From positions 187,617 through 251,616 of the forward strand of contig VSDK01002149.1 of assembly GCA_009767595.1 (NCBI GenBank): 64,000 nt of DNA, written 5' to 3'. Below the pieces are notes generated by a model. It ran no database searches. It was given only the letters and a program-made list of their open reading frames with translations, and had not been told where the DNA came from. Below, piece after piece: positions 1-10,060 of this stretch (its first letter is position 1; each line of letters starts with the position of its first letter). This DNA comes from Symbiodinium kawagutii. Taxonomy: Eukaryota > Sar > Dinophyceae > Suessiales > Symbiodiniaceae. The position numbers and the translations under genes were made by a program.

Positions 1-1089
1 TCATGCCGCTATGCCACAAGAAAAGGTGTTAACCAACAGTAGATTAATGTTCACAATAGCCAAGAACTTTGGCAAAGAGTCAATCACGTCTATGAATGTT
101 TGAGAATGTTTGATGTTCAGCAGCAGAGAAGATGGTCCATTGGTGCTTGATGTTTCACAATGTGCTGAGGGTATGACTCAGGATGGAAACACCTGGATCT
201 CTTGGGCAACTGGTGAGTTAACAGATTGCTTCACCCCTAACAACTGATATCAAACTGATCAAACTGATCAAACTCATCATAGCTACACATCATATCCAAC
301 TGCTGAGAGTTGAGTTCCACAAGTGCTTTTGAGAGCTGATAAAATGCTTGGAACTGGTCGGAACACGTTGGAACTGCGGCTCATCTTCGTGAAGCACTTC
401 GTTTCTGACAGGGAGAACAATTGAAGAGCAACTCCCAGGTCCTGTACAAATTGGAAATCCATGCCTACTGGAACTCCACACTATCCAAATCATCTGGTGG
501 TTTTAAATGGTTTTAGTTGCTGATCACAACTGGAGCCAGGGATGGCTGGAAACCCTGGAGACCACGCTCGTGCAACGCCGCGCCCAGTCGGACTCACATC
601 ACCAAGAAGAACAACGGAGGTTCACCCAGGTGCCACTACATGTCACTGTTCCAAGGGAACTGCCGATCTCGTTACCACTGGTGGTAATGCTTTGTGGATG
701 GTTAATTGATGATTGATGGTGAGCAGGTAGTTGATGTATCATCAATGCTTAATGAAAGGTTGGTAAATGGTTAATGAAGTGGTGGTCAATGGTTTTGTGA
801 TGTTCAATCGTGGGTAAGAATGGTTGATCATGGATAATGATGGTTTAGAGATGATTGAGAATCATTCATTGATCAACTATGATGATATGTTTTCATGATT
901 GGTAACGCTCAGCAGAGGATGGCCGAAGCCAAGTCAAGATGCACCAACAAGACCATGGGTCAGGATGGATGACGGGTGACTCCCAGTTTGTGAAACTGTC
1001 ATGGAAAGACTGCACCTGAGTAGATGGCTTCAACGATGGTGGAGAATCTAGATGGATCGGATGGATGATCCATTCACTCAGGTGCAGCT

Positions 1090-1163
1090 TTGACAGAGAG
1101 ATACGTTGACAGACTGCATCTAAATGGGTCAATTTGATCGAATTCAACGTATCTCTCTGTCAA
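1090..1163. repeat. Perfect 20-bp inverted repeat
   Basis: The left arm 1090-1109 (TTGACAGAGAGATACGTTGA) is the exact reverse complement of the right arm 1144-1163, with a 34-bp spacer. It could fold as a hairpin or be the remains of a small inverted-repeat element. It directly abuts the GA microsatellite. Confidence 0.8.
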
Positions 1164-1166
1164 GAT

Positions 1167-1338
1167 GAGGGAGAGAGAGAGAGAGAGAAGTCAATCGATC
1201 GATAGAATTCGATGGATGGATGGATGGATGGATGGATGGATGGATGGATGGATGGATGGATGGATGGATGGATGCATGGATGCATGGATGCATGGATGCA
1301 TGGATGCATGGATGCATGGATGCATGGATGCATGGATG
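1167..1338. repeat. (GA)n then (GATG)n then (GATGCATG)n microsatellite
   Basis: A GA run at about 1167-1188 is followed by TGGA repeats from 1211 to about 1272, then by an 8-bp variant TGGATGCA to about 1338. The switch of unit part-way along shows a point change that was then amplified. Long ORFs read on both strands here are products of the repeat. Confidence 0.9.
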
Positions 1339-1905
1339 GGGAATGGTAAATGGATGTATATGTCATCCACGTGGAAACACTAATAGCTGTGCATCCACAG
1401 GTTCGCTACCCACCCGTGAAGGCGATGAGAAACCAGCGTTGGCGGAAAGGAAAGATCCATGTTTTGTTGATCCTTCAACTAATTTATATGAGGATGGGTT
1501 TTGACCATGGCTGAATGTATCAAATCTTCATCCAAGAAATCAAACCAGTTGTTGATTGAATGATCTATAAGGTTGATTGGTTACACTTCAACCATATGGA
1601 TCAACGAACATTCTTACCGAACGTTTATCATGCTGTTGCTTGATATGTCACTAACACTTCAAACCCACCATGATGAATTTTTATCAGCTATAGGTTCATG
1701 ACACAGTGATTAAAACCCCAGGTCAGAACACACTAAGTTGTGTGAATCATTGTTGACCGTATACTGTGATCATTTGTCTTATGAATCACAACGGATGACA
1801 ATGATTGCCAACCGATCATTTACAAAACCATCAATAGGTGTCATCAGTACTAGTATCACCGACATTCACCACCATCAACAGCATCCATCCAGAGCGAACC
1901 TCCAG

Positions 1906-1983
1906 AGCTATGTGCACCACGGCTCGAGGTACATGGCACCTGAGTTGTTTGACTGCAAAACAAAGATCACCGAGAAGATTGAC
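1906..1983 (+). CDS. Kinase exon: activation-loop end and APE motif
   Basis: 26 codons, phase 0, after the acceptor CCAG at 1902-1905 and before the donor GTCAGG. Reads SYVHHGSRYMAPEL then FDCKTKITEKID. The exact 5' border could be 2 nt later, at another AG. Confidence 0.65.
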
Positions 1984-4828
1984 GTCAGGGGCTGAAATGA
2001 TGATCAACTGCTGGCATCAAGAGTCCTGGCGACCGCAACAGCCACGGCCATGACACGGCAACGACGGCAGTAACAAAAACAAGGACAGGAGTGGCAAGAA
2101 CGACAACCACCCACAGCGGCTGAAATCGCAACAACTCCAAACGCAATACCACAGGCACTGTCACTAAGAGCGTAGCATGACAACGACAGAACAGGGATGA
2201 CAATCATTACTCTGAGTGGCACTGTTTCGCCGGTTGATATTCAACTTTCCATATCATTGATAATGCAGATCTTCATATCTCCTAATATCTGGGACCAAGC
2301 GGTGGGTCAAGTATCAGCATGGATCCATTTGATGGGGCCTGGCTCGCCACCTTGGCGCCAACAGACTGATCTGTGGATCTCAAGGTTTGGGCCATGGGAT
2401 GCATCTTTGTGGAGGCGCATTGCAAGCCATTCAGCTGGTGTTGCTGGCGCCGATGCTGCTGTTTCTGTTGTTTTTTGGTCATGGTTGGGACGCCTGATAG
2501 CATCCAAGTCTCCATTGTCTGGGAAAAAAATCGATACTCAGTCATCTCAGAGATACACAACTTGCCGATGAAGGTTGCTGATAGTGAACTCACAAAGGAC
2601 CAGTCTTGGTGATGAATTCTTTATTGGATGCCGATGATTGCAGAGGGATGTAAGAGCCTCTCCGGTGCGTACCATGCTGTGCCTATCAGAGTCAGAGTAT
2701 GTGTATATTTACTTGTAAATATATATATATATTTGCATATACATTTATATGAATGTAGGTGCGGCGTGTTGATGTGTGTGTGTGTGATATGTGTATCTAT
2801 TTTACATGTTACACTACAAGTCATGAGCAATGTATATACATATGTATACATGTATATCTGTATATGTTTGTATGTCTCTCTCTCTTTACGTGTTTGACTA
2901 ATTGCCACTGGAGCCACCTATGAGACTGCCGGGCCACCCCCCAATTGCAGCCCGCAGCCTTGCAGGTTTGTGGCGGCCCGCTGCCCTACGAGAAAATCAC
3001 TACCCTGGCAGATTTGACCAAGGAGATGCTGATCAAAAGGCCGGCCGGTGCCGGGCGGTGCGGACACCGCTTCTGCCGGCGGGCTGAAGAGGGAGAGGTC
3101 AAAGAGGGAACTTACGTTGAACAAATTGTGTAGCAATAACAATAAATAAGTGTGTAACAATAACAATAACAATAGTGTAACAATTGATGTAAAAGAATGA
3201 GATAGAATATCAACAAGAATAAAGTGTGACAAGGATATGACAAAAACATGTAAGAATAAGACGAAGAAAAATGAGCATACTGCAATTGCAAGAATGCGAC
3301 AAGATACCATGATAACCGACAGGATACTATGAGTTGGGATAATGATAAAGATGAGAAGTGAGCATAAGAAGAATACTCATCAGAATCAGAATATTGTCCG
3401 TGTTGGTCAGGAGTCTAGGTTCCCCCAGTTGATTTGCAACGGATTCATCACGCTGATTTGCTGCAACTCATCACTAATGTGGATGATTGTGCACTAACCC
3501 GAAGATTATCCTTTATCAACATAGGCGCCCTGGCCTGTGGAAACGCCCAAACACCAAGATTTGAAGGTCGCCAGTGGAGCCTTGACACGACAAAACAGTT
3601 TCAGCAACAGTCAAAAACGCTGTTCGTTGATGATGTAGGCGATTATTCTACTTAAACCTTTGCCCATTTGAAGTGCTTGCGTAAATTTTTAGCACATTGA
3701 CAAGATATCGTAATCATGACAGTTGTATGCCTCAGCCATGGAACAGCAAGGCATGCATGTTGCAAAGGTGACGTTTCTTTTCACCGAGAAAGGAACTTGC
3801 AACACGGCTTGTTTGGTGACACGATCACAATCGTAGATCTAAGGAGGGCTCCTTCTGTAACGACCTTTTTGGGGGGGTTGTAGTGTCACGACAAAGGGCA
3901 CATTTCTCAGATCCAGGGGCTACCTCTGCAGGCGGACCCCAAGCATTCCGGAGTTCATCACCGGACAAATGCGCGATGTTTGCAGAAGGCGAACGGGGGA
4001 CGGCCCGGTAGGTCCCAGTAGGGTGGCAGTGAGTCGTGGTGGTGACGGGAGCGCCAGGACCCCGAGAGCTACATGGTTGTCCCTCATCATAGCTGGTTAC
4101 CTATAGTGGATAAGGAACCCCCAAGGTCACTTGAAAGAAATGAAGAACTTGTTTTGTGGCTTTCGTTGGTTTACCACATGGGATGATTACCCAACTTGAC
4201 TATCGGCTGTTCTTGGAAACTACCAACCAGGAGCCACGAACTGGCGCAATGTCAAGCGGTTTTTCATGGGGCTTCCGACCACAACTTGAGTATCCCTGTT
4301 AGGCATTAGTACGACTAAGAGATCAATTTCCAACCATGAACGGGAATGTAGGCGACAATTGTTTTACAGTATATTGTTTGTGTCATTTCTATTTCCACTG
4401 GCAAAATCAAGATACTGCACATTTCTGAATCACCAAATACCTATGATTGCGCTGGTTTTGTCAAAGATACATCCCTTCTACACCCCCCCCGGACGCTGCC
4501 TGGATGTTCCAAATGTTCAACCAGTGTTACCCAAAGATATGAGGGATGGGATCGGATGGGATTAGCCATTGACGTCGACCGGTGGATGGGATGGACATGG
4601 ATGGACCAGCCATTGTTTGAGAATCATGACCTTCATTAGCCATAACATGCCATGCCACAAGCATCATAGCCAGAACCCATAACCATCCTAGCCCCAGCCA
4701 GCAAAGCCAAGTCGTAGCCTTCTAAGCAACGCATGCCTGGCCATCCGGGGCCACCGCTACGCCTCAGTTGTTTAAGCTTCCACTATCAAGATCGGCCCAG
4801 CAGTCCCAGAGCCTTTGAGCTACTGAAG
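1906..4828 (+). CDS. Protein kinase, catalytic C-lobe (TKL-like), split over micro-exons; partial
   Basis: Joined exons: 1906-1983, 2385-2414, 2966-3039, 3932-3988 and, less surely, 4791-4828. Phases of the first four agree without gaps. The peptide carries subdomain VIII (GSRYMAPEL), then EKID|VWAMGCIFVE (subdomain IX, with the invariant D), then GGPLPYEKITTLADLTKEML, then RTPSIPEFITGQMRDVCRR. The last candidate exon gives RPSSPRAFELLK, matching the usual subdomain XI arginine region. Donors are GT (1984), GC (2415), GC (3040) and GC (3989). The ATP lobe, HRD and DFG are not visible upstream, so this is a 5'-partial gene or the missing exons were overlooked. The APE region and the GGPLPYE segment suggest a TKL-like serine/threonine kinase, and the substrate is unknown. 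Identity as a kinase is firm; the subfamily is inference. Confidence 0.72.
2385..2414 (+). CDS. Kinase exon: VWAMGCIFVE
   Basis: 30 nt, phase 0, acceptor CAAG, GC donor (GCGCAT). Joined to the previous exon it restores EKIDVWAMGCIFVE, kinase subdomain IX. Confidence 0.72.
2700..2880. repeat. AT- and TG-rich microsatellite patches in a kinase intron
   Basis: TATATA runs near 2716-2732 and 2831-2870, and a TGTGTG run near 2774-2785, all inside the intron between the second and third kinase exons. Confidence 0.7.
2966..3039 (+). CDS. Kinase exon: GGPLPYEKITTLADLTKEML
   Basis: 74 nt, acceptor TTGCAG, GC donor (GCCGGC). It ends with two bases of an arginine codon that is completed by the G at 3932. 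Confidence 0.72.
3932..3988 (+). CDS. Kinase exon: RTPSIPEFITGQMRDVCRR
   Basis: 57 nt, acceptor CTGCAG, GC donor (GCGAAC). Phase 2 entry matches the previous exon. The peptide fits the segment before subdomain XI in TKL-like kinases (proline, then a helix, then a cysteine/arginine pair). Confidence 0.55.
4791..4828 (+). CDS. Possible last recognised kinase exon: RPSSPRAFELLK
   Basis: Acceptor ATCAAG, donor GTGGGA. The RPS-x-FELL pattern is what follows the conserved aspartate of subdomain XI in kinases. The exon linking it to 3988 was not found, so the assignment is tentative. Confidence 0.35.
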
Positions 4829-5648
4829 GTGGGACTGCAGGGATGCTGATGCCGGAGATGCGACGCCACGGCTGTAGCCACGGCTGTATTGGCTGATGGA
4901 AAAAATGTAGGAGGTATGCTTTATGGTATATCAATGATGGGACTTTCTCAGAAGGTATATCATGGTACATCAATGATAGAGAATGGTATCATCAATGATG
5001 GATAGTGGTGGTACGAAAGAACTCGTGTTCCAATCCACAACGGTAAGGTATCACCGTGGTGTACAGGAATGGTGGTACCTCCCTAACAGTAAACTGGGAC
5101 ACAGAGAGATGAAAGGATCGGTGTTGCTTGATCGGCCATTTGCAGGGAGTCTCCCGGAAGGTTGCAGCAGAGTTGGAGAATGGCTGATCATCATTTTGAA
5201 CTTGAGATCACTTGAAAGAATGAACTTCATCATCTTAAGATCTGTAAATAAGGACATCATGATCATCATGAACTTAAGATAACTTAAAAATGTTTGATAA
5301 TCGTGGTTAATCATCGCCAACCACAAACCATACAATTTCGTCTTGTTAGCCACTACTGTGTGTTCAGTCAATTTGCCGTTACAAGATGATATCCCTCGTG
5401 AAATTATCCCAGTGATGCACCCATCACTGTTGGTCATGGCGATCAAATTTTCGATGTTGCCACTTAGTAGCCACCATCACCACGAATCACCAAGAACCAT
5501 CCCAAAAAGGCATTCAGAAAACATACCATGAACCATCATGAAGATCCATCATGAACCATCATGAACCACGATGAACCATCATGAACCAATATGAACCACC
5601 ATGAAGATCCATCATGAGTCACCCTTCACATCCCTTCACCACCATTGG

Positions 5649-5756
5649 TGGCTTGGTGAGCTGCCCCAGGCTGCCAAGAAGGCTTGGAAAGAACTCCCTT
5701 CCCCAGCTGTGAGCGCCAAAGCTTTGGCCCAAGGCCGCAACGGTCACAACGGGTAG
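5649..5756 (+). CDS. Unrecognised coding-like segment (candidate exon)
   Basis: An open stretch ending at TAG 5754-5756, with alanine/lysine-rich amphipathic composition (WLGELPQAAKKAWKEL, then PSPAVSAKALAQGRNGHNG). GC and codon composition differ from the AT-rich surroundings. No family was recognised. It could be an exon of the upstream kinase gene or of another gene. Confidence 0.28.
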   Translation, partial: WLGELPQAAKKAWKELPSPAVSAKALAQGRNGHNG

Positions 5757-6834
5757 CGGCAAGCAACAAGGATAGTGGACCAGTGGATTCCAACAATCAT
5801 GGCTGATGATTGAGTCATGTCTCATGATGTATCATGGATATTGTTTGATATTGTTAAATGGTGATTTTGATGCCAATGGCAATGATGAATAGTGGGCGAA
5901 GTCTGAAAACGCTGGATGTGTGAGGGTGTGTGTGAAGCTAAAGGTTCCAAAGCATGTTGCATGCCATCCAAGTTCGCATTTTGTTCCCTCCAGGGTTCTA
6001 TGTCACAATGAGCTAATCAAGATGCAAGTCTTACCAGATCAGCTGCCATTTCTTGCATAATTCAAAATCTCAGCATCAGCCGAAGACAAGGTTGAAGCCG
6101 AGGTTCATCATGTAGCTTTCCTGCGCTGCTCATCTATCAGTGTTTGATATTGCTGACATCAAATCATTTTTGTTGGGCACATGGCTGCAATGTACATCAA
6201 AGCACTACATGTAGATACAATTAGATACAAAAATCTAACATTATTTGACTATGAATATAATTACGAGAAATTCTTTATTTGCTTTTCTCAAGCGCAGAAG
6301 ATCAATGGACCGCAGTTTTTTAGTTGCCGAATTCGCAGCGTTCAAGTCACCAGAGGGACTCCACTTGGATAGTCCCATGGTCCTCTTGAACTCGGAAAAT
6401 GTCGTTGGAAAAAGTCGTTCGCATTGATCCCCCTGTGGTGGAAAGCAATTGACCATGGACTGACCGGACTGACGAGTCGCATCAGATCGTTTTGAATAAC
6501 TTGAAACCATGAGACCATGAAACTCAGTACGAATCATACTGTGAAAAAAGAAAGTGAAGCTTCAAACAACCTTCATCATCCAATTTGGGAGATTTTGTGT
6601 TTTTTCAATGTCGTCGTGATGTCGCCAGATGTCGTTGTCAGGGGCATTGTTGACTGAAACTTTGATGAGACAAAATACAAGAAATGAATTTGCCAACCGC
6701 TTTAGCTACACTGATGCTAAGCTCTGAGCGGTGCAAACGTGTCTCCACTCTTCATGAATTGATCGCTCATCTCTGAGAGTGATCAGTTTGCACTGGTTGA
6801 TTCCTTGAAGCCAACCAACTGATTGTTCACAACT

Positions 6835-6955
6835 GGGTGTTTCTCAAGTCATAGGGTACCCCCACATCATCCCATATTGTATCACATTATCAACATTGAT
6901 CATTTTCAGTACTAAGCCAACCATTACTTTGGGGTTCCCAAACGTGCTTGAGACC
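6835..6955. repeat. MITE-like inverted-repeat element, copy 1
   Basis: Termini GGGTGTTTCTCAAG and GCTTGAGACCC are imperfect inverted repeats, followed inward by GGGTACCCCC on one side and GGGGTTCCC on the other. The internal CCAACCAT is shared with the copies at 7413, 30891, 50795 and 62231. Confidence 0.65.
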
Positions 6956-7212
6956 CAACTGAAGGAGTGTCCCCAGTCGTTGGACGACTGATCTCTTGCC
7001 TGGACGGCTGCCCATGGTCCAGTCCCGATTGCTGACTGCAGGTGATCATCATTGATAGTGTCAGTTATGATAATATTTCTAGTCATGATGATAATCGTTC
7101 TCATCGCTATAGTGATGATGACCATTTCTGGCAATAGTGATAATCTTATTCGAATATTAACATGATATCATGATGATGGTTTTAAAATGTTTCTTGAAAA
7201 AATGTATATATT

Positions 7213-7418
7213 AATTGTTACTTTATTTATTTGTTTGTTTGTTTATTTATTTGTTTACTTATTTATTTATTCAGTCATTCATTAATTTATTTATTCATTC
7301 ATTCATTTATTCATTTATTTATTTTTACGTATTTATTTATTCATTCATGTTTTTTATTTATGTATCTATGTCTTTGTTTGTCGATTTATTACTTTATTTA
7401 TTTGTGTATTTATTTATG
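7213..7418. repeat. Degenerate (TTTA)n array
   Basis: About 200 bp of ATTT/TTTA units with CATT and GTTT variants, running straight into the next inverted-repeat element. ORFs of F/Y/I/L here are repeat translations. Confidence 0.9.
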
Positions 7419-7516
7419 GGGGTTTCTCAAAACGGGGATCCCCAAGTTGTGGTTGGTTTATTACTTTAGAAGGTGAATCTGGGGGGCACCCCTATGACTT
7501 GAGAAATACCCATAAA
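7413..7516. repeat. MITE-like inverted-repeat element, copy 2
   Basis: TTTATGGG at 7413-7420 and CCCATAAA at 7509-7516 form the outer inverted repeat, continuing inward as GGTTTCTCAAAA versus TGACTTGAGAAATA. Inner GGGGATCCCC and GGGGGGCACCCC match the other copies, which are in the opposite orientation. Confidence 0.7.
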
Positions 7517-7611
7517 GTAGCTCTTTAATCCTTATTGTTTGTGAGCATCCTCTATGTAATCCCTACATATCCCTACTATTTACCATTGGAACCCTCTATA
7601 AAACCATGAAA

Positions 7612-7635
7612 AATATAAATATATATATATATATA
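7612..7635. repeat. (AT)n run
   Basis: A short uninterrupted AT dinucleotide tract. Confidence 0.85.
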
Positions 7636-8394
7636 ACCACTATTTCTGATCACATGGGATGGATCACCATTCATACCCATGATTAACCACTAACGATCAT
7701 CATTAGAATCACTAATAAGCAACAACGATCATCATCAAAACCACTGATAAACACCAATGATCATCATTAAAATCACAAATGGTCATCATCAAAATCTCCC
7801 AGAAGCCTTCATGACGATCATAAGAACCTTTAAAAACATGAGGAATTCCATTGTTATCCCTTGCTTTTTCTCAAGCTGTCGGGGCGCTGTAGCACCATAG
7901 CGCCAAAGCGGGTCCGGGCCACTCAGAAGCTGCTGAAGCTGGGAATGGTAACATGAGCTGGGAATGGTGAACCATTGAATTATGGTTTAGCAATGGTGAT
8001 AGATGTATAGTCATGAGTGCTAACGTACTAACAGTTGGAAATGATTATTAGTCGTCAGAAATGATTATACATTAGAAATTATTGTTAATTGTTGGAAATG
8101 ATTATCAACGGTTGGAAATGATTATCAATAGTAGTCGGTTTAACCCAGGTCAACTGATTTTAGCTGTTAGGCTGTTAGTTACCTTTGCAAATCATGAGCT
8201 AAAGTAATGAACAACAACTCACATCAGCTCACCATTGTTTGTGATGATAATGATGATTATTGTTGATGGTTGAATTTTAGCTATTCATAGTACCATCACT
8301 TGAATCAGAATGGCTCATGATGATTGCCAGTGGTGAATTGTAGGAGTCAGTAAGTGAAAATCATCAACAAGAAAAACAACAGCAAAAACAACGA

Positions 8395-8441
8395 CTACTG
8401 CTGCTACTACTATTACTACTCCTCCAGCAGCAGCAGCAGCA
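8395..8441. repeat. Mixed trinucleotide tract (CTG/CTA/CAG)
   Basis: Consecutive ctg, cta, tta and ctc triplets followed by a CAG run. No supporting gene context. Confidence 0.75.
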
Positions 8442-8970
8442 TCTAGATGAACCGCATCAAAAAATCAAGCCACATTGAATGATTGGCAACCAACCTTGAT
8501 AAAGAACCTTGTCTAACCCGTAAATAGGCTGCATTCGATTATGATACAATAGTATGTATGTCGGCATGTCTTGTAGATACCGTATGCCATTTGAAGATAT
8601 GACTTCACCTTGAGATCTGTCCATTGATTCCCGCGCAGTGGGAAACTGAGGGTTGGGGCACATTGCGTATCCCATCGGATGGCCAACAGTATTTGGATGA
8701 TGTTCAAGCGCCATGTTGGCACGCCTGCACCTTGGGACACTTATATAATGATCAATAACCCAACAACGAACTTCCAACAGAAGATAAGTTCTGTGGATGA
8801 AATGGCTCCAAATGATGTAATTTACATGCTCATGCGCAATTACTGATGTAGTTGGATGCATGTTAAGGATATGTTCAAAAGCCTGACATGTTGTCAAAAC
8901 CTTCCCTGTGCATCCCTGTGGATTGACATTTGCTCAGGATGGGATGCACTCAAAGTGCCGTGAAAAAGGA

Positions 8971-9019
8971 GTGCCGGTCGAGCGGGCAGCAGCAGGAACG
9001 ATAGTTCGACGACCGGCAC
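8971..9019. repeat. 10-bp inverted repeat in a GC-rich island
   Basis: GTGCCGGTCG at 8971-8980 is the reverse complement of CGACCGGCAC at 9010-9019, with a 29-bp loop. The island is GC-rich in AT-rich surroundings and is open in one frame (VPVERAAAGTIVRRPAPDWR), so it could also be part of an exon. Confidence 0.55.
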
Positions 9020-9416
9020 CAGATTGGCGGCTGGGCTGTTAGTAGTCATAACCGTAGATAATCATCAAGAAACAAGCATGATGAATAATAGCCCTTCTTA
9101 CTGAATATGAATCATCAATAGTCATGAATAGTATATAATCATCGTTACTAGCCAATGCCACCAGCTGGTACCGGAAGACATGTGCACACAGCTTCACCTC
9201 CAAAGCCATGGCCTCTATATGCCAGGCTAAGTGGCGCATGTTGGGCCCCAAGAAAATCCAAGAAATCGATTATCAGGGGTTGAAACCACCAACCAGTTAT
9301 TCTCATGCAACAGTTGGGGCTTTGGTAATTTGAGCCATGTTTTTTTTTCAGCTGAAGAAATCGATTGAAACCGGGCACTTGGACAACAAAACAGTGGAGT
9401 GACAGGTCTCGCAGTC

Positions 9417-9578
9417 GGAGTCAGATGGAAACTTCTGCAGGAAACCAAAAAACGGCGGCCTCCGTCACACACCTTCGGAGATGAAGAAATTCTCGAAGAA
9501 GCTCTCGAGGACATCCCAGAAAAGGACAGGGCCACTGGTGAACCACGCTGTCGGGACCTGCAGATTGTTGGGAGCTGA
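9417..9578 (+). CDS. Unrecognised acidic coding-like segment (candidate exon)
   Basis: Open to TGA 9576-9578. The peptide has a basic patch (KKRRPP) then an acidic helix-like run (DEEILEEALEDIPEKD). It lies 330 bp before another strong coding-like segment on the same strand, suggesting one gene. No family was recognised and splice borders are not fixed. Confidence 0.33.
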   Translation, partial: GVRWKLLQETKKRRPPSHTFGDEEILEEALEDIPEKDRATGEPRCRDLQIVGS

Positions 9579-9901
9579 TCCAGCAATGCAGCGGCTTTAA
9601 CCACTGATGAATCTTGGAGAATCTTGATGGATTGATCTCCCTAAAAGTCAGCCGGTGATCCACGTTGAACTGTTCACCATCAACAGCACCTGGTGGATCA
9701 TGGCTAGGTCTGCAGCGCCTGCCAGATATTGGTGGCTCGCTCCAAACCCATGAATTGGTAACTGCAAACGTGTGAATTCACAAAGATTCCTTCCAAAAAT
9801 TGCCCGTTTCTATTGACTTCTTATCCAGCTTGAACAGTTATCAGTTATTCCCCCACTGATTTTCCAGTGTTTCATCATTATTTCAACATGATTTCACCGT
9901 A

Positions 9902-10060
9902 GCATACCGTCGCCACGAGCTTCTCAGTGCGGACCGCCGCCAGGAAAGGGAGGCCATCGCAGCTAAGATCGGCGAGTCGCAGAAATGCGTGCTGCAGATC
10001 GGAGCCAGAAACATGGCACCCGTCGCAGCTCCGGTGACGGGAAGCACAACGCAGTGCTGA
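9902..10060 (+). CDS. Unrecognised coding-like segment (candidate exon)
   Basis: Open from before 9902 to TGA 10058-10060. The start reads AYRRHELLSADRRQEREAIA, a charged helix-like stretch, followed by a neutral alanine/valine tail. GC-rich third positions contrast with the flanks. It may belong with 9417-9578 and with 11103-11243. No family was recognised. Confidence 0.35.
   Translation, partial: AYRRHELLSADRRQEREAIAAKIGESQKCVLQIGARNMAPVAAPVTGSTTQC

Larger units (their letters stand above)
1..1905. other. Non-coding flank upstream of the first kinase exon
   Basis: No recognised gene. The stretch is rich in short degenerate words such as ATGGTTGATGATT (about 700-870). It also holds a 20-bp inverted repeat at 1090-1163 and microsatellites at 1167-1338. 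A coding-like stretch near 555-700 (+) is too short and unrecognised to call. No exon with a kinase DFG or HRD motif was found here, so the N-terminal part of the kinase downstream is either before the window or in exons I could not see. Confidence 0.5.
4829..9416. other. Intron or intergenic DNA without a recognised gene
   Basis: Contains degenerate CATCATGAACCATC words (about 5535-5620), two inverted-repeat elements (6835-6955 and 7413-7516), a TTTA array (7213-7418), an AT run (7612-7635) and a CTG/CTA/CAG patch (8395-8441). A 10-bp inverted repeat lies at 8971-8980/9010-9019. The only coding-like piece noted is 5649-5756. A 146-codon minus-strand ORF at 8457-8897 has no recognisable motif. 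Confidence 0.5.

Noticed and set aside
8457..8897. 146-codon minus-strand ORF
   Set aside because: No motif, opposite to the orientation of all recognised genes, and within AT-rich spacer; could still be checked by transcripts.
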